Origin: Pseudomonadota bacterium | GTDB lineage: Bacteria > Pseudomonadota > Alphaproteobacteria > Rhizobiales > Kaistiaceae | DNA length: 5,540 bases | Assembly: GCA_023433185.1 (NCBI GenBank) | Contig: JAEZEN010000378.1 | Coordinates: 1 to 5,540 of the forward strand | Direction: 5' to 3' | Part shown: piece by piece, positions 1 through 5,540 of the stretch | Position numbering within the stretch: the first letter of the stretch is position 1 | How the letters are laid out: each line of letters begins with the position of its first letter | Program-made: the position numbers and the translations under genes | The notes under the pieces: model-generated | What the model saw: the letters and a program-made list of their open reading frames with translations, nothing else | Told to the model about the DNA's origin: nothing | Databases searched by the model: none

Positions 1-60
1 ATAGGTAAACGAACCGCGCCGGGCCGGGGCCGGGCTCGTCAGGTCTGTGCGGTCGAAGGA

Positions 61-1431
61 TCAGGCGCTGGCCGTGGTCGTCGCGGCCGTCTCGTCCTCG
101 TCGTCCTTCATCAGTTCCTCGGCCGTCACGGTCTTGTCGGTGACCTTGACCAGTTCCAGCACGTAGTCCACGCCCTTCTCCTCGAAGATCGGGGCGCGCA
201 GCGAGGCGATCGCATCCGGGTTGGCGCGATAATAGTCGACGAGCTGCTTCTCGCGGCCGGGGAACTGGCGCAGCTGCGCCTGAAGCGCCCGCTGTACCTC
301 GGGCTCGGTGACCTCGATCTTGTTCTTCTCGCCGATCTCGGAGAGCACCAGACCGCGGCGCACGCGGCGCTCGGCGCTCTTGTGGTAGTCCTCGCGCGCC
401 GCTTCCTCGGTGGTGTTCTCGCTCTCGAAGGTGCGGCCCTGCTGGCCCATCTCGCCGACGATCTGGCGCCAGATGTTGTCGAACTCCTGCTCGACCATCT
501 TCGGCGGCAGCTCGAAGGTGTGCAGCGTGTCCAACTGGTCGAGGAGCTGGCGCTTCACCTTCTGGCGCGCCTGCATCGTGTAGCGGGACTGGATCTGCTG
601 GCGGATCGCGTCCTTGAGCTGGTCGAGCGACTCGAGGCCGACCCGCTTGGCGAGCTCGTCGTCGAGCGTCAGCGGATCGGCGGCGGCGACCTCCTTCACC
701 ACGATGTCGAAATTGGCCTCCTTGCCGGCGAGATGGGTCGCCCCGTAGTCCTCGGGGAAGGTGACGGTGATCGTCTTCTCCTCGCCGGCGGCGAGGCCCA
801 CGAGCTGCTCGGCGAAGCCGGGGATGAACTGGCTGGTGCCAAGGCGGATGGTGGCGTTCTCGTCGCTGCCGCCGGGGAAGACCTCGCCGTCGACCTTGCC
901 GACATAGGAGATCGTCATCCGGTCGCCGTCCTCCGACTTGCCGTCCTTCGGCGAGAAGGTGCGGGCGCTCTCGGCGAGCTTCGCCGTTTCCTCGTCGACC
1001 TCGGCGTCGGTGCCCTCGACCACCGGGCGCTCGACCGAAATCGAGGAGAAGTCGGCGACCTCCACCGCGGGGAGCACCTCGTAGCTCATGGTGTAGGTGA
1101 GGTCGGCCTCGCCGTTCAGTATCTTCTCCGCCGCGCCCTCGTCCTCGGGCAGCTTGAAGTCGGGGCTGAGCGCGGCGCGCTCGCCGCGCTCGGTGAGGGT
1201 GTCACGGGCGATCTCGTTGATCACCGCCTGGACGATCTCGGCCATCGACGACTTGCCGTAGAGTCGGCGCAAGTGGTTCACGGGAACCTTGCCGGGCCGG
1301 AATCCCTTGATCTGAACCTGGCCCTGGATTTCGTTGAGCCGGGTCGCGAGCCGGTCGTCCAGCTCCGAGGCCGGCACCACCACCTCGAACTCCCGCCTCA
1401 GCCCTTCGACCACTGTCGCGTTGACCTGCAT
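61..1431 (-). CDS. tig: Trigger factor (ribosome-associated chaperone / peptidyl-prolyl isomerase)
   Basis: Trigger factor binds the large ribosomal subunit beside the exit tunnel and shields nascent chains in the cytoplasm; it also has peptidyl-prolyl cis-trans isomerase activity. The 456-residue product has the family's three parts. The N-terminal ribosome-binding domain (about 1-115) carries the signature loop GFRPGKVP at 43-50. An FKBP-type PPIase domain (about 165-250) begins near DRMTISYVGKVDGE and includes IPGFAEQLVG. The helical C-terminal chaperone arms (about 255-425) follow. The protein ends in an acidic, Thr/Ala-rich tail (KDDEDETAATTTASA), typical of alphaproteobacterial members. 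Length is normal for the family and no frameshift is seen. The ATG start is supported by the conserved MQV-type N-terminus and by GAGGA nine bases upstream. It lies 97 bases downstream of a co-directional tRNA-Leu, so partial read-through from the tRNA promoter is possible. I see no convincing separate promoter in that gap and no clear terminator in the 60 bases after the stop. Confidence 0.97.
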   Translation of the reverse strand: MQVNATVVEGLRREFEVVVPASELDDRLATRLNEIQGQVQIKGFRPGKVPVNHLRRLYGKSSMAEIVQAVINEIARDTLTERGERAALSPDFKLPEDEGAAEKILNGEADLTYTMSYEVLPAVEVADFSSISVERPVVEGTDAEVDEETAKLAESARTFSPKDGKSEDGDRMTISYVGKVDGEVFPGGSDENATIRLGTSQFIPGFAEQLVGLAAGEEKTITVTFPEDYGATHLAGKEANFDIVVKEVAAADPLTLDDELAKRVGLESLDQLKDAIRQQIQSRYTMQARQKVKRQLLDQLDTLHTFELPPKMVEQEFDNIWRQIVGEMGQQGRTFESENTTEEAAREDYHKSAERRVRRGLVLSEIGEKNKIEVTEPEVQRALQAQLRQFPGREKQLVDYYRANPDAIASLRAPIFEEKGVDYVLELVKVTDKTVTAEELMKDDEDETAATTTASA

Positions 1432-1440
1432 TCTCTATAT

Positions 1441-1445
1441 TCCTC
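1441..1445 (-). promoter_or_regulatory. Shine-Dalgarno site of tig
   Basis: On the minus strand GAGGA lies nine bases before the tig ATG, with an A/T-rich spacer (ATATAGAGA). This is a usable ribosome binding site and agrees with the start chosen by protein similarity. Confidence 0.6.
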
Positions 1446-1528
1446 GATAACCTGCTGATTCCACCGAAACTTCTGGCCGCGACGCCTGACTGGGCGTTCA
1501 GTGCCGCGCTATCACCCGGGTGCGAAAC

Positions 1529-1613
1529 TGGTGCGGGCGGAGGGACTTGAACCCCCACGACTTTCGTCACGGGAACCTAAATCCCGCGCGTCTACCAGTT
1601 TCGCCACGCCCGC
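1529..1613 (-). tRNA. tRNA-Leu, anticodon UAG, CCA encoded
   Basis: Read on the minus strand this is a complete class II tRNA. The acceptor arms GCGGGCG (1607-1613) and CGCCCGC (1533-1539) pair perfectly, the discriminator is A, and the CCA end is genomically encoded (1529-1531). The anticodon stem CGGGA/TCCCG closes the loop TTTAGGT, giving anticodon TAG (plus-strand bases 1577-1579), which reads CUN leucine codons, chiefly CUA/CUG by wobble. A long variable arm (stem GAC, loop GAAA, stem GTC) is diagnostic of Leu/Ser-type tRNAs. The T-loop is TTCAAGT. The total is 85 nt including CCA. It sits between nnr and tig in the same orientation and has its own upstream promoter candidate. Confidence 0.97.
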
Positions 1614-1623
1614 GAGCCGCGGC

Positions 1624-1645
1624 GCGGCGCCGGCCGAGGCGCCGC
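1624..1645 (-). repeat. Perfect GC-only inverted repeat in the tRNA-Leu leader
   Basis: Arms GCGGCGCC and GGCGCCGC (8 bp, perfect) enclose a six-base loop, giving a very stable hairpin. It lies between the -10 box of the tRNA promoter and the mature tRNA 5' end, and also 27 bases after the nnr stop codon. No T-run follows on either strand, so it does not look like a standard intrinsic terminator. It could stabilise or end the nnr mRNA, or fold in the pre-tRNA leader. Confidence 0.6.
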
Positions 1646-1646
1646 C

Positions 1647-1675
1647 TCTATATCAATTGAAGTCCCGGCAATCAA
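1647..1675 (-). promoter_or_regulatory. Sigma-70-type promoter candidate for tRNA-Leu
   Basis: On the minus strand, TTGATT (1670-1675) is followed after exactly 17 bases by TATAGA (1647-1652). This is a good match to housekeeping -35/-10 elements in the only A/T-rich island of this gap. The predicted start near 1640 leaves a leader of about 27 nt before the tRNA. The -35 box overlaps the nnr stop codon (1672-1674). It may also feed transcription into tig. The call rests on motif and spacing only. Confidence 0.6.
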
Positions 1676-3354
1676 AGGGAAAGCGCCATGTGTCGCGCCG
1701 GTTCGACGAGCGGCGAAATCACCCGCGGCAGCATCTCCGGCAGGTCCTCCGATATCAGTCCGGGCCCGAAGGCGGCGGCAGCGGCACCGTGCAGCCAGAC
1801 CGCGGCGGTCGCTGCCTCGAGCGGCGGCATGCCCTGCGCGAGCAGCCCGCCGATGATGCCGGCCAGCACGTCGCCTGCGCCGGCCGTCGCCAGGTAGGCC
1901 GGGGCGTTGTCGGCGATTGCGGCGAGGCCGTCCGGGGCGGCGACCACCGTGTCGGGCCCCTTCAGGACGACGACGGCGCCGGAATGCGCCGCCGCCTGCC
2001 GGGCCCGGTCGAGCTTGGACGGGGCGTCGGCGAACTGTGGGAAGAGGCGCGCGAACTCGCCGTCATGCGGCGTGAGCACGACCGGCTGGTCGCGGCGCGT
2101 GATCGCGGCGAAGAGGGTGTCGGGGTCGCCGGCGAACGAGGTCAGGCCGTCGGCGTCGAGCACGACGGCAGCGGTCGACTCGAGCGCCGCCACGACCATC
2201 GCCGCCGTCGGGGCTCCCACGCCGAGCGCCGGGCCGAGGACCACCGCGTTCTTCCGCCGATCCGCGAGGATCTCCGCCAGGCCCTCGGCCTCGTAGAGGC
2301 GGACCAGCATGATCGCGGTCAGGTGGGACGCGTTGGCGATGATCGCGTCGGCCGGCGAGGCCACCGTCACCAGGCCCGCCCCGGCGCGAAGGGCTCCGCG
2401 CGCGGCGAGGCGCGCGGCCCCCGTCCCGGTGAGCGGGCCGGAGACGACGAGGGCGTGGCCGCGGTCGTACTTGTGGCCGTCGGCGCCCGGAATGGGCAGG
2501 GCCGGCTGCCACAGGCCGGGGTTGTTGTGGAAGGTGTGCGGACGGATCGCGCGGAGACAGGCGGCGTCGATGCCGATGTCGGCGAGGCTCACGCGGCCGG
2601 CGAGGATCCTTCCGGGAAGCAGGAGGTGCCCGGGCTTCCGGCGGAAGAACGTCACGGTTTCCCGCGCCATGATCGCCCGCCCGAGGATCGCGCCGCTGGC
2701 GCCGTCGACGCCGCTCGGCAGGTCGACCGCGAGAATTGGCACGCCGCTCTCGTTGGCGCCGTCGACGGCCTCGGCCGCCGGGCCCTCGACCGGACGGTCG
2801 AGGCCGGCGCCGAACAGCGCATCGATGATGAGGTCGGCGCCCTCGCCGAAATTGCGGGCCGCGTCCACGACCGGGCCGGTCCACCGGCGTGCCATCAGCC
2901 CTGCATCGCCCTTGAGGGCCGCACGATCGCCGACAAGATGGACCGTGACCCCAAATCCGGCCTCCGCAAGCAGGCGGGCCGCCACGAAGCCGTCACCGCC
3001 GTTATTGCCGGGGCCGGCGAGCACGGCGATGCGGCCGCCGGGTTCGACCATCTGGCGGGCAGCGAGCGCGACGGCCGAGCCGGCGCGCTCCATCAGCACC
3101 GAACCGGCGGTGCCGGAGGCGATGGTCCGGCGGTCGGCGTCGGCCATTTCTCCGGGCGTCAGGAGTTCCACCGGATCCTCGGCAATGGCCGGGCGCGCCG
3201 GGTGCGGCGGCAGGACGATGGTCTCGACCTCCTCCGGGTGGCCGACCTCCTCCTGCGGATCGGCCGTCTCCGGTGGCTCGCCAGCCTCGTTGTCGCCCAT
3301 GAGCGTGGCGAAGCGCGTCGCCCATTCGTCACCAAGAGATGAATTGTTAGTCAC
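1672..3354 (-). CDS. nnr: Bifunctional NAD(P)H-hydrate repair enzyme (epimerase + ADP/ATP-dependent dehydratase)
   Basis: Nnr repairs damaged nicotinamide cofactors. Its N-terminal NnrE (YjeF_N) half interconverts R- and S-NAD(P)HX, and its C-terminal NnrD (ribokinase-like) half dehydrates S-NAD(P)HX back to NAD(P)H. Numbering is from GTG 3354 (560 residues). The NnrE half spans about 62-285, with GPGNNGGDG at 114-122, DALFGAG at 178-184 and AVDLPSGVDG at 209-218. The NnrD half spans about 294-560, with HKYDRGHALVVSG at 294-306, LDADGL at 399-404, LTPHDGEF at 427-434, VLKGPDTVVA at 463-472 and GAGDVLAG at 492-499, whose Asp495 is the expected catalytic base. The start is uncertain. GTG 3354 has AAGGA eight bases upstream. 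ATG 3300 has no clear ribosome site. GTG 3171 has GAGG five bases upstream and begins right at the conserved VELLTPGEM, giving a family-typical 499 residues. Residues 1-61 would be an acidic, proline-rich extension. The gene is divergent from glnB. Confidence 0.95.
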   Translation of the reverse strand: MTNNSSLGDEWATRFATLMGDNEAGEPPETADPQEEVGHPEEVETIVLPPHPARPAIAEDPVELLTPGEMADADRRTIASGTAGSVLMERAGSAVALAARQMVEPGGRIAVLAGPGNNGGDGFVAARLLAEAGFGVTVHLVGDRAALKGDAGLMARRWTGPVVDAARNFGEGADLIIDALFGAGLDRPVEGPAAEAVDGANESGVPILAVDLPSGVDGASGAILGRAIMARETVTFFRRKPGHLLLPGRILAGRVSLADIGIDAACLRAIRPHTFHNNPGLWQPALPIPGADGHKYDRGHALVVSGPLTGTGAARLAARGALRAGAGLVTVASPADAIIANASHLTAIMLVRLYEAEGLAEILADRRKNAVVLGPALGVGAPTAAMVVAALESTAAVVLDADGLTSFAGDPDTLFAAITRRDQPVVLTPHDGEFARLFPQFADAPSKLDRARQAAAHSGAVVVLKGPDTVVAAPDGLAAIADNAPAYLATAGAGDVLAGIIGGLLAQGMPPLEAATAAVWLHGAAAAAFGPGLISEDLPEMLPRVISPLVEPARHMALSL

Positions 3355-3362
3355 ATGCACAT

Positions 3363-3367
3363 TCCTT
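3363..3367 (-). promoter_or_regulatory. Shine-Dalgarno candidate deciding the long nnr start
   Basis: Minus-strand AAGGA lies eight bases before GTG 3354 and only two before the in-frame GTG at 3360, so it favours 3354 among the upstream starts. It also precedes an out-of-frame ATG-TGC-ATG-TGA, which stops at once. If the short GTG 3171 start is used instead, this match is fortuitous. Confidence 0.4.
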
Positions 3368-3396
3368 GGTCAGCATTGACGAGACGACTTGGCCCG

Positions 3397-3425
3397 ATCA
3401 TGCTGCAGCGCACGGAGGAGCCCAA
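3397..3425 (-). promoter_or_regulatory. Weak sigma-70 promoter candidate for nnr
   Basis: On the minus strand, TTGGGC (3420-3425), a 17-base spacer and CATGAT (3397-3402) form a partial -35/-10 match. They sit about 40-70 bases before the upstream nnr start and back-to-back with the glnB promoter. The match is imperfect in both boxes and could be chance. Confidence 0.25.
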
Positions 3426-3437
3426 TTTCTGGACGGG

Positions 3438-3461
3438 TGCCATCGCGGGCGGGGGATGGCA
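3438..3461. repeat. Inverted repeat overlapping the -24 box of the glnB promoter
   Basis: TGCCATC (3438-3444) and GATGGCA (3455-3461) are perfect 7-bp arms around a ten-base G-rich spacer. The right arm contains the start of the -24 element, so a protein bound here, or a DNA hairpin, would interfere with sigma-54 polymerase. It could equally be chance in GC-rich DNA. Confidence 0.4.
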
Positions 3462-3472
3462 TGGAGTCTGCA
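3457..3472 (+). promoter_or_regulatory. Sigma-54 (RpoN) -24/-12 promoter of glnBA
   Basis: TGGCATG, four bases, then CTGCA matches the sigma-54 consensus TGGCAYG-N4-YTGCW. The invariant GG (3458-3459) and GC (3470-3471) have the required ten-base spacing. Counting the last C as -12 puts the transcript start near 3483, giving a leader of about 52 nt before glnB. Sigma-54 promoters need an enhancer-binding activator. For glnBA operons in alphaproteobacteria this is classically NtrC, active under nitrogen limitation. I do not see a good paired NtrC site upstream; only the half-site TGCAC at 3356-3360 is noticeable. Confidence 0.8.
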
Positions 3473-3473
3473 A

Positions 3474-3487
3474 AGGTGCGTGCACCT
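3474..3487. repeat. Palindrome across the predicted glnB transcription start
   Basis: AGGTGC and GCACCT form a perfect 6-bp inverted repeat separated by GT. It covers about -9 to +5 relative to the start predicted from the sigma-54 promoter. The halves resemble NtrC half-sites (GCACC/GGTGC) but face outward and are too close together for a standard NtrC site. An operator-like role is possible; this is inference. Confidence 0.45.
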
Positions 3488-3525
3488 GGGGGCATTCGAT
3501 GCGGCCCGCGCCGACTTTCGGAGAC

Positions 3526-3534
3526 ATGGAGTAA
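3526..3534 (+). promoter_or_regulatory. glnB ribosome binding region with an in-frame ATG-GAG-TAA mini-ORF
   Basis: GGAG (3528-3531) lies only three bases before the glnB ATG, a short spacing. The same bases form ATG GAG TAA, a start-Glu-stop triplet set in the glnB frame and abutting its ATG. A second GGAG at 3520-3523 is two bases ahead of that first ATG. The conserved MKKIEAI N-terminus leaves no doubt that glnB begins at 3535, so the mini-ORF is either incidental or affects initiation efficiency. Confidence 0.35.
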
Positions 3535-3873
<339 letters not shown>

Positions 3874-3966
3874 TCGCTCCGCCGCGCACCACTGCCCACC
3901 CCCATCGAGATCGCCGGCCGCGGGCCAGGCTGACTCGGATTTCCGAATCTTGCTCCAGGGAATGAG

Positions 3967-3972
3967 AAGGAG
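3967..3972 (+). promoter_or_regulatory. Strong Shine-Dalgarno site of glnA
   Basis: AAGGAG is followed by five bases (ACCCC) and then the glnA ATG at 3978. This near-perfect match with good spacing suits a highly expressed enzyme and fixes the start. The rest of the 104-base glnB-glnA gap shows only a small imperfect hairpin (TCGGA-TT-TCCGA, 3935-3946) and no convincing promoter. Confidence 0.75.
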
Positions 3973-3977
3973 ACCCC

Positions 3978-5387
3978 ATGGCGACCGCCAAAGACGTCCT
4001 TAAGATGATCAAGGACAAGGACATAAAGTACGTCGACCTGCGCTTCACCGATCCGCGCGGGAAGTGGCAGCACGTCACGTTCGACCAGTCGCTGATCGAC
4101 GAGGAGGCGTTCGCCGAGGGCCTGATGTTCGACGGTTCGTCCATCGCCGGGTGGAAGGCGATCAACGAATCCGACATGAAGCTGCTGCCCGACCCCAATG
4201 CGGCTGCGATCGACCCGTTCTTCGCGCAGACGACGCTGTCGCTGATCTGCGACGTCGTCGAGCCGATGACCGACGAGCCCTACAGCCGTGACCCGCGCTC
4301 GATCGCCAAGAAGGCCGAGGCCTATCTCAAGCAGACCAAGATCGGCGACACCTGCTATTTCGGCCCCGAGGCGGAGTTCTTCGTCTTCGAGGACGTGAAG
4401 TACTCGACCTCGCCGTACAACACCGGCTTCAAGCTCGACGATCCGGAACTGCCCCACAATTCCGACACCGACTACGAAACCGGCAACCTCGGCCATCGCA
4501 TCAAGACCAAGGGCGGCTACTTCCCGGTGCCGCCGCTCGACAGCCTCCAGGACATGCGCTCCGAGATGCTGGCGGCGATGGCCTCGATGGGCGTCATGGT
4601 CGAGAAGCACCACCACGAGGTCGCCTCGGCCCAGCATGAGCTCGGCATGAAGTTCGGCCCGCTGGTGACGCTGGCCGACCACCTGCAGTACTACAAGTAC
4701 TGCATCCACAACGTCGCCAACGCCTACGGCAAGACGGCCACCTTCATGCCGAAGCCGGTCTATGGCGACAACGGCTCGGGCATGCACGTCCACCAGTCGA
4801 TCTGGAAGGGCGGCAAGCCGCTGTTCGCGGGCAAGCTCTACGCCGACCTGTCGGAGGAGTGCCTGTTCTACATCGGCGGCATCATCAAGCACGCCAAGGC
4901 GCTCAACGCCTTCACCAACCCGCTGACCAACTCCTACAAGCGTCTGGTCCCGGGCTACGAGGCGCCGGTGCTGCTTGCCTACTCGTCGCGGAACCGTTCG
5001 GCGTCGTGCCGCATCCCGGTCACGAACAACCCCAAGGCCAAGCGCGTCGAGGTCCGCTTCCCCGATCCGGGCGCGAACCCGTATCTCGCGTTCGCGGCGA
5101 TGCTGATGGCCGGTCTCGACGGCATCAAGAACAAGCTGCATCCGGGCGAGGCGATGGACAAGAACCTCTACGACCTGCCGCCGCGCGAACTGAAGAAGAT
5201 CCCGACCGTGAGCGCGTCGCTGCGCGAGGCGCTGGCGAACCTCGACAAGGACCGGGCCTTCCTCAAGGCCGGAGACGTGTTCGCCGACGACATGATCGAC
5301 GCCTATATCGAACTCAAGATGGAAGAAGTGATCCGGTTCGAGCACACGCCGCACCCGGTCGAGTTCGACATGTACTATTCGGTCTGA
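3978..5387 (+). CDS. glnA: Glutamine synthetase type I (adenylylation-regulated)
   Basis: GlnA condenses glutamate and ammonium to glutamine with ATP and is the main ammonium-assimilating enzyme; it acts as a cytoplasmic dodecamer. The 469-residue length is standard for GSI-beta. The N-terminal beta-grasp domain has FDGSSIAGW, whose Asp52 corresponds to the classical Asp50. Metal and substrate ligands are present: Glu131 and Glu133 (GPEAEFF), Glu214 (KHHHEV), Glu221 (HELG), and His270/His272 (GSGMHVHQS). [10 protein letters not shown] (Arg338, Arg340, Arg344) and VEVRFPDP (Glu358, Arg360) complete the site. The adenylylation tyrosine is Tyr398 in NLYDLPPRE (classical Tyr397), so GlnE/PII control is expected. 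It follows glnB co-directionally and is probably co-transcribed from the sigma-54 promoter. A strong terminator candidate begins about 30 bases after the stop. The gene is intact, with a strong ribosome binding site. Confidence 0.99.
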   Translation: MATAKDVLKMIKDKDIKYVDLRFTDPRGKWQHVTFDQSLIDEEAFAEGLMFDGSSIAGWKAINESDMKLLPDPNAAAIDPFFAQTTLSLICDVVEPMTDEPYSRDPRSIAKKAEAYLKQTKIGDTCYFGPEAEFFVFEDVKYSTSPYNTGFKLDDPELPHNSDTDYETGNLGHRIKTKGGYFPVPPLDSLQDMRSEMLAAMASMGVMVEKHHHEVASAQHELGMKFGPLVTLADHLQYYKYCIHNVANAYGKTATFMPKPVYGDNGSGMHVHQSIWKGGKPLFAGKLYADLSEECLFYIGGIIKHAKALNAFTNPLTNSYKRLVPGYEAPVLLAYSSRNRSASCRIPVTNNPKAKRVEVRFPDPGANPYLAFAAMLMAGLDGIKNKLHPGEAMDKNLYDLPPRELKKIPTVSASLREALANLDKDRAFLKAGDVFADDMIDAYIELKMEEVIRFEHTPHPVEFDMYYSV

Positions 5388-5416
5388 TCGCTTCCCGGGA
5401 TCGGGATGCGACCAGG

Positions 5417-5444
5417 AACGGGGCGGCCGCGGCCGCCCCGTTTT
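5417..5444 (+). terminator. Intrinsic terminator of glnBA
   Basis: A perfect 26-bp palindrome (5417-5442, centre between 5429 and 5430) runs from AACGGGGCGG to CCGCCCCGTT and is followed by T-T, giving TTTT after the last G. RNA would fold into a very stable GC stem and short loop with a U-run, starting 30 bases after the glnA stop. The minus strand reads the same stem but with only two Ts, so termination from the right would be weaker. A small hairpin (TCCCG-GGAT-CGGGA, 5393-5406) precedes it. Confidence 0.85.
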
Positions 5445-5467
5445 CCGTTCTGCGGGACACGCGTCGC

Positions 5468-5494
5468 GCGCGACCCTGCCGGCGCGGGTCGCGC
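5468..5494. repeat. Second inverted repeat downstream of the terminator
   Basis: GCGCGACCC (5468-5476) and GGGTCGCGC (5486-5494) are perfect 9-bp arms around a nine-base loop. There is no T-run on either side. It lies nine bases beyond the stop of the possible minus-strand gene at the right edge, so it may be the 3' end structure of that transcript. Confidence 0.5.
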
Positions 5495-5502
5495 CGCAGC
5501 CG

Positions 5503-5540
5503 TCAGCGCTTGAGCTTCTGTTCGTCTGCGAGGTGACGGC
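5503..5540 (-). CDS. Possible C-terminal end of a convergent gene (partial)
   Basis: Reading leftward from the window edge, one minus-strand frame gives RHLADEQKLKR followed by TGA at 5503-5505. The hydrophilic, lysine-rich tail and G/C-rich third positions look like a protein C-terminus. The two hairpins to its left fit a convergent gene boundary with glnA. Twelve codons are far too few to identify the product, and the other frames cannot be excluded; I do not recognise the gene. Confidence 0.3.
   Translation of the reverse strand, partial: RHLADEQKLKR

Noticed and set aside
10..38. GC-rich repeats after tig considered as a terminator
   Set aside because: The run of GGCC/GGGCC motifs does not form a proper stem with separate arms, and no T-run follows on the minus strand.
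382..1458. Long plus-strand open frame opposite tig
   Set aside because: It is antisense to a clear tig gene. The Leu/Ala/Val/Arg-rich, motif-free translation is what a GC-rich coding strand gives in the opposite frame.
1482..1522. Small hairpin (ACGCC/GGCGT) and the palindrome CACCCGGGTG between tRNA-Leu and tig
   Set aside because: The stems are five base pairs each or loop-free and lack a T-run. They are too weak to call as a terminator or operator.
1501..3342. Long plus-strand open frames opposite the tRNA and nnr
   Set aside because: They run through the tRNA-Leu gene and the well-supported nnr gene. Composition is Arg/Gly/Ala-rich with no recognisable domain.
3376..3404. Possible sigma-70 promoter TTGACG upstream of glnB
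   Set aside because: The -35 match is good but no acceptable -10 box lies at 16-18 bases; the best partial match (GATCAT) is only 14 bases away.
3930..3954. Separate glnA promoter (sigma-54 or sigma-70) in the glnB-glnA gap
   Set aside because: TTGCT at 3950-3954 has no GG at the required ten-base spacing, and CTGACT at 3930 has no matching -10 box.

Overview
The window is a GC-rich (roughly two-thirds G+C), tightly packed chromosomal segment. The protein sequences and gene order (trigger factor, tRNA-Leu, NAD(P)HX repair enzyme, glnB, glnA) suggest an alphaproteobacterium, most likely from or near the Rhizobiales/Hyphomicrobiales. That assignment comes from remembered family resemblance and synteny, not from a search.

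Layout: the left part (61-3354) lies on the minus strand. In transcription order it holds nnr (bifunctional NAD(P)H-hydrate epimerase/dehydratase), a tRNA-Leu(UAG) gene with its own sigma-70-type promoter whose -35 box overlaps the nnr stop codon, and tig (trigger factor). The right part (3535-5387) is the plus-strand glnB-glnA operon, encoding the PII nitrogen signal protein and type I glutamine synthetase. The 180-base gap between the divergent nnr and glnB genes (3355-3534) carries a near-consensus sigma-54 (-24/-12) promoter facing glnB. Two inverted repeats lie on or beside it. After glnA there is a perfect 26-bp palindrome followed by a T-run, a strong intrinsic terminator candidate. At the right edge there may be the last 12 codons of a convergent minus-strand gene.

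How the genes work together: GlnB senses 2-oxoglutarate, ATP/ADP and glutamine (through uridylylation at Tyr51). It controls both the adenylylation of GlnA (target Tyr398 here) and the NtrBC system that activates sigma-54 promoters such as the one seen here, so the operon forms a feedback circuit for ammonium assimilation. Nnr, tRNA-Leu and Tig are housekeeping functions (cofactor repair, translation, nascent-chain folding) with no obvious link to nitrogen control beyond conserved neighbourhood.

I see no mobile elements, CRISPR arrays, phage genes or gene breakage. The coding content is ordinary; the points worth checking are regulatory: the promoter architecture, the tRNA leader hairpin and the Nnr start. 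The first 60 bases hold only sequence downstream of tig, and no stretch over 300 bases lacks a gene.
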